Shown: piece after piece, positions 8,408 through 16,984 of the stretch
Layout: every line of letters begins with the position of its first letter
Position numbering within the stretch: the stretch's first letter is position 1
Origin: an uncultured Desulfobulbaceae bacterium
GTDB taxonomy: Bacteria; Desulfobacterota; Desulfobulbia; Desulfobulbales; Desulfobulbaceae
Direction of reading: 5' to 3'
NCBI GenBank assembly: GCA_945787305.1
Contig: CALZIH010000012.1
Span: 1-24,886, forward strand
DNA: 24,886 nt
Notes under the pieces: generated by a model
The model's database searches: none
Told to the model about the DNA's origin: nothing
The model's input: only the letters and a program-made list of their open reading frames with translations
Translations under genes and position numbers: made by a program

Positions 8408-9157
8408 CTACGACAGGTTCTCCATCAACTCATCGGAAATGTCGAAATTGGCATGCACCTTCTGGACATCATCGTTATCTTCGAGATTTTCCAGCAGTTT
8501 AAGTAGAGAACGGGCGGTCTTCTCCGCCTCCACTTCCACCGTATTCTGCGGGATCATCGAAATGCCGGCCTCAACACTTTTCACACCGTTTTTTTCGAGA
8601 TTTTCAACGACCTCGTTAAAATCGTCGGGCTCGGTCAATATCTGAAAGGTGGAATCTTCCTCCAATACATCCTCGGCACCGGCTTCAAGAGCCAGATCCA
8701 TCAGCTCTTCCTCATCGATCCCTTCCTTATCAACCATGATCGAGCCTTTTTTATCAAACATCCAGCCCACACAACCGGACTCGCCGAGGTTACCGCCGCT
8801 TTTCGCGAAAAAATGGCGGACATCGGCAACCGTTCGGTTCTTATTATCGGTCATTGTTTCCACCAGCACCGCAACACCACCGGGGCCGTATCCTTCATAG
8901 AGAATTTCCTCATACACCGCACCATCAAGATCACCGGTCCCCTTTTTTATTGCTCGGTCAATGTTATCTTTGGGCATATTTTCGGATTTTGCCGCAATGA
9001 TAGCACTCCTCAGCCGGGGATTTCCGTCGGGATCACCGCCGCCCATCCTGGCAGCAATGGTGATTTCCTTGATCAGCTTGGTGAATATCTTTCCTCTCTT
9101 GGCATCATTGGCACCTTTCTTCCTTTTGATGGTGCTCCACTTTGAATGTCCTGACAC
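8408..9157 (-). CDS. yebC: YebC/PmpR/TACO1 family protein
   Basis: Member of the YebC family, described as transcriptional regulators and, in recent work, as translation factors easing ribosome stalling; either role could apply. The 249-aa protein has the diagnostic N-terminus MSGHSKWSTIKRKKGANDAKRGKIF, then GGGDPDGNPRLRSAI, DNIDRAIKKGTG, YEGYGPGGVA and FFAKSGGNLGESGCVGWMFDKKG. The start is GTG (9157-9155), not ATG. It is set by AAGGAG at 9170-9165 with 7-nt spacing. It leads the ruvCAB cluster, a common bacterial arrangement. Confidence 0.97.
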   Translation of the reverse strand: MSGHSKWSTIKRKKGANDAKRGKIFTKLIKEITIAARMGGGDPDGNPRLRSAIIAAKSENMPKDNIDRAIKKGTGDLDGAVYEEILYEGYGPGGVAVLVETMTDNKNRTVADVRHFFAKSGGNLGESGCVGWMFDKKGSIMVDKEGIDEEELMDLALEAGAEDVLEEDSTFQILTEPDDFNEVVENLEKNGVKSVEAGISMIPQNTVEVEAEKTARSLLKLLENLEDNDDVQKVHANFDISDELMENLS

Positions 9158-9278
9158 TGTTTAACTCCTTACTATAGAAACAACGTATAAATGGTTACAC
9201 GGTAAACGGTCCGACAGATACAACCTCGCGCAGAGAAAAGTCCTGCTTTCCGGTTCTATGTCTTTTTTCATCCGCGAT

Positions 9279-9902
9279 TCAATCTTTTTTCTCTTTCTTT
9301 CGGGCTGAAGGCTTGAACCCCCTGCCCAGTACAAACACTTCGCGACTTTCCCTGCGTGAGCTTTCAGGCTTGACAACCTTGACGGTCTCAAACAACGCCT
9401 TACATTCCTGGATGAATTCAGGAAAATCTTCTCCCTGAAAAACCTTGCAATAAAGAGTTCCATTGAGGTGGAGAAACCTTTCCGCCAGCTTCAATACCCT
9501 TCTGACAAGCCTGAGGGAATGCTGATGGTCAGCATATTGACTGCCCGTAGTCCGAGGCGCCATATCACTGAGCACCACATGAAAGCCAGGCCACTGTTTT
9601 TTGAGGTCCTGTACCAATTCTTCGGCGTAGACATCATAACAGAGCCAGTGAATTTCGGCATGGCCTTTTTGTGCTTCAAGATCAGTCTCCTGCAGATCAA
9701 CACCGACAACCACGCCTTTGGAACCGAGAATCGAGGCAGCATACAGACTCCAACTGCCCGGATGACAGCCAAGATCAAGTACCCTTTTACCGGCTTTTAG
9801 CAACCGATACTTTTTCTGCGCCTCTTCAAGTTTATACACCGACCGGGCGGGATAGTTCTCTTTTTTTGCCTTATTAAAATAAAAATCTTTTTCTTTGCGC
9901 AT
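9279..9902 (-). CDS. rlmE: 23S rRNA (uridine-2'-O-)-methyltransferase, RlmE/FtsJ (RrmJ) family
   Basis: SAM-dependent 2'-O-methyltransferase expected to modify a uridine in the 23S rRNA A-loop (U2552 in E. coli). The 207-aa protein shows NYPARSVYKLEEAQKKY (first catalytic Lys), SAM site VLDLGCHPGSWS (usually AAPGSWS; Cys-His here), VVGVDL, catalytic Asp in VVLSDMAPRTTGS, Lys in LYCKVFQGED, and Glu in ESREVFVLG, so the K-D-K-E tetrad is intact. The C-terminal tail is Lys-rich. It is followed 121 bp later by yebc on the same strand and preceded by a terminator, so it likely starts its own transcript. Confidence 0.94.
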   Translation of the reverse strand: MRKEKDFYFNKAKKENYPARSVYKLEEAQKKYRLLKAGKRVLDLGCHPGSWSLYAASILGSKGVVVGVDLQETDLEAQKGHAEIHWLCYDVYAEELVQDLKKQWPGFHVVLSDMAPRTTGSQYADHQHSLRLVRRVLKLAERFLHLNGTLYCKVFQGEDFPEFIQECKALFETVKVVKPESSRRESREVFVLGRGFKPSARKKEKKD

Positions 9903-9933
9903 AAAGTCAGGGGGTTAAAGATTATCGGTATCG

Positions 9934-9966
9934 CAAAAAAACCTCGCCACCAACGGCGGAGAGGTT
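9934..9966 (-). terminator. Rho-independent terminator after the tRNA nucleotidyltransferase-type gene
   Basis: On the minus strand, AACCTC + GCC pairs with GGC + GAGGTT (3-nt bulge, 6-nt loop), and the stem runs directly into a T7 tract (9941-9935). It lies 55 bp after the stop at 10021 and separates that gene from rlmE. Confidence 0.75.
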
Positions 9967-10020
9967 ATAACTCATTGCATTTCCGTACAGCAAAAGCGTT
10001 TTGGACTTTTTTCGAGTCCG

Positions 10021-11559
10021 TCAGGAGTAGGGGTTGTGAGTGCCTGTTCCGATTTTTTGTTCAGCGTTATCCTTTTGAGCACACGAGCTGGCGAGGGCCA
10101 GGGCCTGTTTGCGCGTACTGACACGATGCTCCATCTGCGCCTCTTCCACCTGTTCTAAAATCCTACGAAACAGTGGTCCGGGTTCCAGGTGGAGTTCTTC
10201 AATCAAATCTTGACCGGTGAGCAATGGCGGTGCGGCCCGAACAGGAGCAACATGCTCTTGGTGTATCTTTTGCAGTCGCTCAAACAAGGCGGCGACTTCC
10301 TGCTCTATTTCCTCAGGGCTCCCCTCTCCTTTTCCGGCCAGGGCATCGGCCATGGCCAGCATGAACAGACCGGGCAGGTATGCCCCTGCCTTGCGGACAA
10401 GACGCAGACAGGCCTTGAGTGTCAATTTCCCCGCCCGTAAATTATTGGCCAGGAAAAAAGGCCGCATATGACTGGCAATCAGCGAAGCCACGACTCTGGT
10501 GTCCTCCCTGGACCAACGCAGACGGCCGGCAATGGCGACAAACAGATCCGCACCCTGCAGGTCATGCTTATAGAAAGTAATCCTGCCGCCCTTGTCCTCA
10601 TTGATGCCGAAAGTAACGGGTTTGCCCACATCATGAAACAGGGCCGCCCATTTCAGCTGTTGCCGGTGTCCCCCTTGCTCAAGCCAGGACTCCATAACAC
10701 CCTTGTCGGCAGGAAAATACCTGCCCGGATCTTGCAGGATGCTCTCCATTTGATGGAGCGTTTCCAGGAGATGGTCAAAAACATCAAGATGGTGACTGGC
10801 CGGTTGATCCATTCCGACCCCAGACCGCAGCTCCGGAATAATGGCAAACAACAGACCTGTCTCGGCCATCTGCATAAAGGCATGATGTGCACGGCGGCTT
10901 TCCATGATCAAAGCCAGCTCATGGGCAACCCGTTCTGCTGCAACCGCTTCAATCCGCTCCTGCCTGAGTTGAACTTCAGCCAAGGTTTCCGCCTGGATCG
11001 CATAGCCAAGGGTTGCCGCGAAACGAAACACCCGCAACATCCGCAGTGGATCATCCAGCACGGATGTTGTCGAACAAAAACGGATTAGTCCGCCTCTCAA
11101 ATCCTTCACACCACCAAGAGGATCGATAACCGCAAGCGGCACATCTTCCTCGCAGCCAGTCCCATCAATCAGCGGGTCAATACAAAGGCCAAGGGCATTA
11201 ATCGTCAGATCACGCTTGGTCAGCTCCTGCTCAATCGACGTTGCTCCGGACCGGAACGAGGAAAAATCAACAATCTCCTTTCGCCAGACCACCCGGGCAG
11301 CATCTTCTTCCCGACCAAGCTCCACATAGGCCCCGCCGGTCAAGCGGGCAAGCTCCCTGGCCCAGGTTCTGGCATGGCAGGCCACGGTCACATCCACATC
11401 AGCCGGTGAACGCCCGAGCAGCAGGTCGCGAACCGTACCACCGGCCAGATACACCCCTGACGGTTGCCTTTGGGCGATAACAGACAGATAGTGACGTAAT
11501 TCCGGGGTAAAAAGGGCCCGAACCTTGCTGCAGACTATCTTCTTTTCTTCTCCATTCAT
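10021..11559 (-). CDS. Class II tRNA nucleotidyltransferase / poly(A) polymerase family protein with HD domain
   Basis: Template-independent nucleotidyltransferase adding C/A to tRNA 3' ends or poly(A) tails; which one cannot be settled from motifs alone. The 512-aa protein has GVYLAGGTVRDLLLGR and DVDVTV (the two metal-binding Asp), TKRDLTINALG, and LDDPLRMLRVFRFAATLGY, in the usual order over residues 36-187. An HD-type region follows with FHDVGKP (308-314) and SHMRPF. The frame stays open upstream to 12171, but that stretch is antisense to the thioredoxin-fold gene and lacks any recognisable domain, so I place the start at the ATG at 11559-11557. No clear Shine-Dalgarno is seen there. It is divergent from the thioredoxin-fold gene and followed by a good terminator. 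Confidence 0.9.
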   Translation of the reverse strand: MNGEEKKIVCSKVRALFTPELRHYLSVIAQRQPSGVYLAGGTVRDLLLGRSPADVDVTVACHARTWARELARLTGGAYVELGREEDAARVVWRKEIVDFSSFRSGATSIEQELTKRDLTINALGLCIDPLIDGTGCEEDVPLAVIDPLGGVKDLRGGLIRFCSTTSVLDDPLRMLRVFRFAATLGYAIQAETLAEVQLRQERIEAVAAERVAHELALIMESRRAHHAFMQMAETGLLFAIIPELRSGVGMDQPASHHLDVFDHLLETLHQMESILQDPGRYFPADKGVMESWLEQGGHRQQLKWAALFHDVGKPVTFGINEDKGGRITFYKHDLQGADLFVAIAGRLRWSREDTRVVASLIASHMRPFFLANNLRAGKLTLKACLRLVRKAGAYLPGLFMLAMADALAGKGEGSPEEIEQEVAALFERLQKIHQEHVAPVRAAPPLLTGQDLIEELHLEPGPLFRRILEQVEEAQMEHRVSTRKQALALASSCAQKDNAEQKIGTGTHNPYS

Positions 11560-11691
11560 GACGGGTAACCATACCAGACAGAGCGTGTTTTTTCCCGCAT
11601 ATTCCCAATTGTAGTTTACCTGTCCTCGTTCTTGTTGTATTTTCCCATATTCAACCACTGCTTCAAAAACTAAAAACATACTCTTTTCCCC

Positions 11692-12177
11692 ATGGACGCC
11701 GCCACTTCCCGTACCATCCGTATAGGTGCAACAAACATCGGCCTGATAGGCCTTGACCTGGCCATGAATACCGCCGTAGCCAACAACCTCTCCGAGGCCG
11801 AGGCCATGGACTTTCTTTACCAGGCCATACAGAAAAAGAATTATATTCCTCCGGGCATGGAAGAAAAATACAAGCTGGCCCTGTTTAAAGAGTATGCCAA
11901 ACATCTGCGCAATGAAACCGGCGTGGAGGAAGGGCTGGTGATTCGGATATTCGGTTCGGGTTGTGTGAGCTGCAATAGCCTGCAGGATCTGGTCATCGAA
12001 GTGCTTGCAGAAATGAATATCGGCGCTGATATTGAGCAAATCCATGATCCCGATGAGATCGGCAGGGCCGGAGTACTCCTCAACCCGGCCCTGATGATCA
12101 ACGGACAGCTGAAAAGTGCAGGGCTCCTGCCAACCAGGGCTCAGGTTGAAGAGTGGATTAGAGAACTCCATGACTGA
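11692..12177 (+). CDS. Thioredoxin-fold protein (CVSC) with an extra N-terminal domain
   Basis: A 161-aa protein in two parts. The C-terminal part (about 82-160) is a small thioredoxin/glutaredoxin-like fold of the Thioredoxin_3 (redox-active disulphide protein 2) type, with IRIFGSGCVSCNSLQ carrying the CxxC and LLNPALMINGQ the expected cis-Pro region. The N-terminal 75 residues have TIRIGATNIGLIGLDLAM and later KKNYIPPGMEEKYKLALFKEY. I recall similar modules in anaerobe genomes but know no function. No signal peptide or membrane segment is seen, so it is probably cytoplasmic. Its stop overlaps the start of the mechanosensitive channel gene by 8 bp (ATGACTGA), implying coupled translation. 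No clear Shine-Dalgarno precedes the ATG. Confidence 0.85.
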   Translation: MDAATSRTIRIGATNIGLIGLDLAMNTAVANNLSEAEAMDFLYQAIQKKNYIPPGMEEKYKLALFKEYAKHLRNETGVEEGLVIRIFGSGCVSCNSLQDLVIEVLAEMNIGADIEQIHDPDEIGRAGVLLNPALMINGQLKSAGLLPTRAQVEEWIRELHD

Positions 12178-13417
12178 AACTGCTATTTTGAATTACATCA
12201 GACAACTGGGCCTACCGGAACAAGTTGCCACCCTGGCGGGTTACGGCCTGATCATCCTACTGATTCTCTTCCTCGCCCTACTGGCAACCTGGATCGTTCG
12301 TCGCAGTCTGGTTCGTTTTATCCACCATGTGATTCGCGCAAACCGTCTGCACTGGGACGACGCGCTGATCCACAATCATTTTTTCAAACGCTTATCCTGG
12401 CTTGTGCCGGTGCTGATCTTTCACCTTGCTCAAGACCTTCTCCTGCCGCCGGATGCGCCCGGCTTAGAAATACTGCGCCGCTTGATCGTTTGCGGTTTTG
12501 TCCTCGTCGGTGCAGGCTCAATCAATGCCCTGCTCAATTCCATTAATGATATTTACAGAAGTTTACACGGCAGAAGCGGAAAAACCATACGTGGTTACAT
12601 AGATGCGAGTAAAATCGTCATTTATGTGCTTGGCATTATCTTTCTGATCGCCATCCTGACCGATCGTTCTCCCTGGGGCCTTATCTCAGTGATGGGGGGA
12701 CTGACAGCGGTCACCATGCTGGTCTTTCGTGATTCCATCCTGGGATTCATCGCCTCCATTCAGCTGACCGGCACCGACATGATCCGCGTCGGCGACTGGA
12801 TCGAAATGGATGCATTCGGTGCAGACGGCGATGTAGTGGAAATTTCAATCCATTCGGTTCGGGTGCAAAACTGGGACAAAACCATCACCACCATCCCCAC
12901 CTATGCCCTGATCTCCAAATCCTTTAAAAATTGGCGAGGGATGTCCGAGTCCGGCGGTCGTCGCATCAAGCGATGTCTGCACCTGGACATGACATCCATC
13001 CGCTTCCTAACCAATGAGGAACTTGACAAACTGGCCAGAATACAGATCCTGACCAACTACATTCACAGCAAACAGCAGGAGATCGAGCAGTACAACAAGG
13101 AACACGGGGTGGATGCGGCGGTGCTCATCAACGGACGTCGACAGACCAACGCCGGCATTTTCAGAGCCTACATCATAGCCTATCTGAAACAAGACCCAAG
13201 AATCCATCAGGACATGACCTTTCTGGTCCGACAGCTCGAACCGGGTCCGGACGGCCTGCCCTTCCAAATTTATGTATTCACTAACGATCAGGCCTGGGCC
13301 AGATACGAGGCAATCCAGGCGGACATCTTCGATCATCTGATCGCCGCCCTGCCCCAGTTCGACCTTCGTGTTTTTCAGAATCCTTCCGGATATGATTTCA
13401 GGGGGCTGATAACGTAA
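12170..13417 (+). CDS. ybdG: MscS-family mechanosensitive channel, YbdG type
   Basis: Inner-membrane channel that opens under membrane tension to release solutes in hypo-osmotic shock. The 415-aa length equals that of E. coli YbdG. Hydrophobic helices lie near residues 18-40, 75-95, 105-122 and 145-165. The MscS pore and beta-domain are recognised by VMGGLTAVTMLVFRDSILGFIASIQL and then RVGDWIEM, GDVVEISIHSVRVQNWDKTITTIPTYAL and FKNWRGMSESGGRRIKR. The C-terminal region with YLKQDPRIHQDMTFLVRQLEP and FPFQ-like LPFQIYVF fits the YbdG subgroup. The ATG at 12170 overlaps the thioredoxin-fold stop. An in-frame ATG at 12116 lies inside the upstream gene and would add 18 residues without family support. 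Confidence 0.93.
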   Translation: MTETAILNYIRQLGLPEQVATLAGYGLIILLILFLALLATWIVRRSLVRFIHHVIRANRLHWDDALIHNHFFKRLSWLVPVLIFHLAQDLLLPPDAPGLEILRRLIVCGFVLVGAGSINALLNSINDIYRSLHGRSGKTIRGYIDASKIVIYVLGIIFLIAILTDRSPWGLISVMGGLTAVTMLVFRDSILGFIASIQLTGTDMIRVGDWIEMDAFGADGDVVEISIHSVRVQNWDKTITTIPTYALISKSFKNWRGMSESGGRRIKRCLHLDMTSIRFLTNEELDKLARIQILTNYIHSKQQEIEQYNKEHGVDAAVLINGRRQTNAGIFRAYIIAYLKQDPRIHQDMTFLVRQLEPGPDGLPFQIYVFTNDQAWARYEAIQADIFDHLIAALPQFDLRVFQNPSGYDFRGLIT

Positions 13418-13444
13418 GCCGGCAGTACACAGAAATCACGAAAT

Positions 13445-13492
13445 GGGGGGCTGCCTCGAAGGGTGATTCGGATCTGCCCCATACCACCCCCC
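13445..13492. terminator. Possible hairpin between convergent genes
   Basis: A G6 run (13445-13450) can pair with a C6 run (13487-13492). A small inner stem, TCGAA with TTCGG, sits between them. It lies between the stop of the channel gene (13417) and that of the PP-loop gene (13552). No strong T-tract follows in either direction, so termination is only suggested. Confidence 0.3.
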
Positions 13493-13551
13493 TAAAATAC
13501 ATTTATATTATCAAACATTTATGGCACCGGGGAAGATCTCATTGCTTGCCG

Positions 13552-14598
13552 TCACACGACCCAATCCTGAAAAACAGCATCGGCAAGGGGTTGTGCAAGA
13601 ACCATTTCCTGAGTATGGCCACGATCAAGCAGAATTTCCCCCGGCAGCAACTCACCATCGACCTTCCTGCCGTAACGGACAATAAGGCCAAGCGCCATGC
13701 CCAGTACTTCGGTTTCTTCAACCGTACCGGCAACCATTTTCGACGCCATCCGTAACAACCCTGTCGGGCCCGGTCGCCCAGGCATGTACATGAGCCAGTC
13801 ATCAGGCCCACGCAGCTCGGCAATCCGGTTATTTTCCAGCTCATCGCGCCCGAGAAGCAACCAATGGCCGCCGGGAAGACGAAAGTGACGGCCCATCAGC
13901 AACAGCTTGATATCAGCCACCTCGAATTGATCCCTGCCGATGGTAAATAACCCGGCATAAAAACGCTCGATACGTTTAGCCAGATTTGGGTCCGTGAGAA
14001 CACAACCGCCGGCAGGTGCCGGAAATTCAGTTATACCAAACTCCCTGGCCAGTTCTATCTGCGGGCGACGGCCGCGACCGGTAAAACCGTACAACCGCTT
14101 TCGATCGACAAGCCCTTCCCGTTCGGGCCGGGTCGGGTCCATCCTGTGTGCACAAAGCGGCCTGAGCAGGATATCCTCACAACCGGAATCACGTTCGATC
14201 ACCCGCAGGGTATCCCGACGCTGGGACATCGGTCGTTGCCCCAGCACCTCACCGGTTATCAGAAAAGAGGCATCGTAGGTAGTCAGCAATTGCCTGGCTC
14301 TGGTCAGCATCAGGATTTTGCAGTCGATGCAGGGATTAAAATTCTTACCAAAGCCATGGGCCGGTTTTTTCAACAAGTCAATATAGCCATCACTGAGATC
14401 GACCAACTCGACATCAATACCATATTTTTCACGAACCTCCTGCCGGTATGCATCCTGCCGCGACAATAATTCGTGATCAAAAAAAGGAGTCACAAATTTC
14501 AACGCCTTTACCCGGATCCCCTGAGCGGCTATCACCCGGCAGGCGAGAAGAGAATCAAGTCCGCCGGAAAACAACCCTAACGCCGTCACATTACTCAT
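13552..14598 (-). CDS. PP-loop ATPase, MnmA/ThiI-like putative tRNA thiolation enzyme
   Basis: A 348-aa ATP-pyrophosphatase-family protein with the PP-loop SGGLDS at residues 11-16, used to adenylate a substrate such as a tRNA uridine. CIDC (Cys90, Cys93) follows GFGKNFNP, then TGEVLGQRPMSQRRDTL (115-130), and Cys199 lies in PAPAGGCVLTD. The Cys90-93/Cys199 arrangement recalls the paired catalytic cysteines of MnmA-type 2-thiouridylases. The C-terminal 120 residues (from about FEVADIKLLLMGRHFRLPGG) resemble the NFACT RNA-binding-like region found in this Desulfobacterota family. Homologues are often annotated as ThiI-like or 2-thiouridylate enzymes; the modified position is unknown. The start overlaps the recN stop (ATGA), so the two are co-translated. 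Confidence 0.8.
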   Translation of the reverse strand: MSNVTALGLFSGGLDSLLACRVIAAQGIRVKALKFVTPFFDHELLSRQDAYRQEVREKYGIDVELVDLSDGYIDLLKKPAHGFGKNFNPCIDCKILMLTRARQLLTTYDASFLITGEVLGQRPMSQRRDTLRVIERDSGCEDILLRPLCAHRMDPTRPEREGLVDRKRLYGFTGRGRRPQIELAREFGITEFPAPAGGCVLTDPNLAKRIERFYAGLFTIGRDQFEVADIKLLLMGRHFRLPGGHWLLLGRDELENNRIAELRGPDDWLMYMPGRPGPTGLLRMASKMVAGTVEETEVLGMALGLIVRYGRKVDGELLPGEILLDRGHTQEMVLAQPLADAVFQDWVV

Positions 14599-16286
14599 CG
14601 TAGCGCACCACTTTTTTTCTCTGCAAGTTCATTGGCATAGGCAAGGGTCTGCTCGGTCGGGTCCTCACCGCCAAGCATTCTTGCCAGTTCACGCACCCGT
14701 TCATCTTTATCCAACAGCCGGATAGAAGTACTCGTTCGGCCGTCAGTCACTGCTTTCTCCACCATGTAATGGGTTGTTGCATGTGCGGCAATCTGCGGCA
14801 AATGGGTAATACAAAACACCTGGTGATGCCCGGCCAACTCGCTGATCTTCGCGGCCACCGCCTCGGCTGCCTGGCCGCCGATGCCGGCATCCACTTCATC
14901 AAAAATGACTGTATCGACCTGGTCTCTGCGGGCAAGAATACATTTCATGGCCAGCATGAGGCGGGAGAGTTCTCCTCCGGAAACCACCTTAACCAGAGGC
15001 TTTGCAGGTTCACCAGGATTCGCGGTAAAAAGAAACTCCACCTGGTCGCGGCCACTGGCCTGCATCCCATCCATGCCTAAACCATCAGGGTTTCGCAACC
15101 CAACCTCGAATACCGCCTGTGGAAACTGCAGCGAAGCCAATTCAGTTTCCATGGCCGACGCTAATATTTTTGCCACATGACGACGGGCCTCAGTCAGCTC
15201 GGTGGCTCTCAGCAAGGCCTCGGTGCTTACCTCTTCCAAAGCCAACTCCAACTCATTGATCTCTTCTTCAAGGCCTGCAAGATTTTCCAGTTCTGTTTCT
15301 GCCCGGGCAGTAAAGGCAAGAACGTCTTCCAGCGTCGGCCCGTACTTTCTCTGCAGCTGCTTCAACTGGGCCAACCGACCTGAAATTTCATCCAGGCGTG
15401 AACTATCCATGGGCAGGACATCCCGATACTTTCGCAACGCGTTTTCAAGATCTTCGACCTCGTAGCAACTGGAACTAATCCGTTCGGCAAGCTCAGCAAC
15501 CTCAGGGTCCAATTCGGCGGCCTGTTCCATATTCTTGCGGATGGTCGCAAGGTGCTCCAGGACATTTCTCTGCAGTAACTGATAACTGTTGCGGGCAAGG
15601 GCGGACAGGGTTGAAGCGGATTTGAGCCGATCACGCTCTTTGCCAAGTTGTTCGTCTTCACCTGCCACAGGGGCAACCCCATGAATTTCCTGAATCTGAT
15701 ATTGCAAAAAATCACGCCGCTGCTCTTTGTCCTGTTCTTTTTCCTGTAACCGGCGCAGACGACCGGACAACTGCTGCCATCGTTTGAACAGCATGCCAAA
15801 GGCGAGCCGCTGCGGCCAGAGCTCTCCATAAGAATCGAGATAATCCAGATGTTTTCTTGCCTGTAACAGTTGCTGATGGTCATGTTGACTGGCGATATTG
15901 ACCAGGTTTTCGGTCAATTCGGCAGCCAATCGTGTTGTTACCGACCGATCATTGATAAAGAGCCTGCTCCGACCTTTTTGATTGAGAACCCGTCGAATCA
16001 GACATTCATCTCCCGACTCCAGGTCATATTCCTGCAAAAATGCACGGATTTCCTCGTCGGCCTTGCCCAGGGAAAAAAACGCTTCAACTTCAGCCTGGTC
16101 GCAATCACTGCGAATCCATGAGGCAGAACCGCGTCCACCGGTCAAGAGGTGGATCGCCTGAAGGATAATTGATTTTCCCGCTCCGGTCTCTCCGGTAAAC
16201 ACCACAAGACCATTTTCCCGCCCGGGAAAATCCAGATGGAGGGATTCGAGTAACGCCAGATTTTTTATTCGTAATTCTTGCAGCAT
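14595..16286 (-). CDS. recN: DNA repair protein RecN
   Basis: SMC-like ATPase that acts early in double-strand break repair. The 563-aa protein has MLQELRIKNLALLESL at the N-terminus, Walker A GETGAGKS (32-39), DHQQLL, and long coiled-coil segments (about 160-390). The ABC signature VVSGGELSRLMLA, Walker B TVIFDEVDAGIGG and the H-loop VFCITHLPQIAA follow. Length is typical of RecN. It is the first gene of a two-gene unit with the PP-loop protein, and it is divergent from the metalloregulator gene. I looked for an SOS box in the intergenic region and did not find a convincing one. Confidence 0.97.
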   Translation of the reverse strand: MLQELRIKNLALLESLHLDFPGRENGLVVFTGETGAGKSIILQAIHLLTGGRGSASWIRSDCDQAEVEAFFSLGKADEEIRAFLQEYDLESGDECLIRRVLNQKGRSRLFINDRSVTTRLAAELTENLVNIASQHDHQQLLQARKHLDYLDSYGELWPQRLAFGMLFKRWQQLSGRLRRLQEKEQDKEQRRDFLQYQIQEIHGVAPVAGEDEQLGKERDRLKSASTLSALARNSYQLLQRNVLEHLATIRKNMEQAAELDPEVAELAERISSSCYEVEDLENALRKYRDVLPMDSSRLDEISGRLAQLKQLQRKYGPTLEDVLAFTARAETELENLAGLEEEINELELALEEVSTEALLRATELTEARRHVAKILASAMETELASLQFPQAVFEVGLRNPDGLGMDGMQASGRDQVEFLFTANPGEPAKPLVKVVSGGELSRLMLAMKCILARRDQVDTVIFDEVDAGIGGQAAEAVAAKISELAGHHQVFCITHLPQIAAHATTHYMVEKAVTDGRTSTSIRLLDKDERVRELARMLGGEDPTEQTLAYANELAEKKSGALR

Positions 16287-16383
16287 AACGTCAAATAAAG
16301 GGTTCCAGGGATCGAGGTGGAGTAAAAGGTGTTCAGCTTTTAAAACAGGGCGGCAATGCTTTCCTTCTTTTCAAACATTCTCC

Positions 16384-16412
16384 TTGACGAGACCACACAC
16401 ACACTGTATCTT
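16384..16412 (+). promoter_or_regulatory. Candidate sigma70 promoter for the metalloregulator gene
   Basis: TTGACG (16384-16389, 5/6 match to the -35) is followed after 17 bp by TATCTT (16407-16412, 4/6 match). The predicted start near 16419 gives a leader of about 34 nt before the ATG at 16453. This argues against a longer protein beginning at 16384. Confidence 0.45.
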
Positions 16413-16452
16413 ATTGATTATCCAAATAAAGTCATTTAATTTCGAGAATCGC

Positions 16453-16983
16453 ATGGAAAACTTTCGGCAACTCAGTGCCAGCCAGGAAGACTACATCGAG
16501 GCCATTTACCATATTATTGCCGAAAAACAAGTCGCCCGCGGTAAAGACATTACCGCCCGCCTTGGTGTCAGTGGTGCCTCGGTTACGGAAGCCCTGCGGT
16601 CCCTCTCCAAAAAGGGCCTCATCAACTATGCACCCTATGAAGTCATCACCTTGACCGATGCAGGGCGTGCAACAGCAGAAGATGTGGTACGGCGGCATAT
16701 GGCACTGAAGAAATTCTTTGTCGAAGTACTCGCCATTGACGAAAAAACAGCCGAGGAGGGGGCATGTAAAATCGAGCACACTGCCCCACCTGAAATTATC
16801 ACCCGTATGGTCGATTTCATCAAATTTATTGAAGTCTGCCCCAGAGGCGGAAAAGATCTGATTGAGGGGTTTGCCAGTTTCTGCGAAAAAGGGCGGACAC
16901 GGACGGACTGTGAAGAATGCGTTTCTCAATGCCTGGGGAATACCCCCCGCAATACAAACGATGTCAAACAGGGTGGTCAATAA
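16453..16983 (+). CDS. DtxR/MntR-family metal-dependent transcriptional regulator
   Basis: A 176-aa metalloregulator that would bind DNA when loaded with Fe2+ or Mn2+. The N-terminus SQEDYIEAIYHI carries Asp13 and Glu16, matching the MntR metal residues D8 and E11. A winged helix follows (ITARLGVSGASVTEALRSLSKKGLI), then His82, and CKIEH (Cys105, Glu108, His109), which matches the DtxR-type C-x-x-E-H rather than the MntR E-x-x-E-H. The C-terminal tail is Cys-rich (C129, C144, C153, C156, C160), possibly a second metal site. I use the ATG at 16453, because a longer reading from 16384 would run through the predicted promoter. The regulated metal is unknown and no transporter gene is visible nearby. 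It ends 1 bp from the convergent selenoprotein gene. Confidence 0.9.
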   Translation: MENFRQLSASQEDYIEAIYHIIAEKQVARGKDITARLGVSGASVTEALRSLSKKGLINYAPYEVITLTDAGRATAEDVVRRHMALKKFFVEVLAIDEKTAEEGACKIEHTAPPEIITRMVDFIKFIEVCPRGGKDLIEGFASFCEKGRTRTDCEECVSQCLGNTPRNTNDVKQGGQ

Positions 16984-16984
16984 C

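Noticed and set aside
10468..11088. 206-codon plus-strand frame opposite the nucleotidyltransferase-type gene
   Set aside because: Antisense to conserved motifs, with no family resemblance.
11560..12171. Extension of the tRNA nucleotidyltransferase-type frame by 204 codons
   Set aside because: The stretch is antisense to the thioredoxin-fold gene, has no recognisable domain, and the enzyme motifs start only after the ATG at 11559.
16287..16452. LexA/SOS box in front of recN
   Set aside because: CTGTTTTAAAAGCTG and GTTCAGC strings only partly match known boxes, and the box type of this lineage is uncertain.
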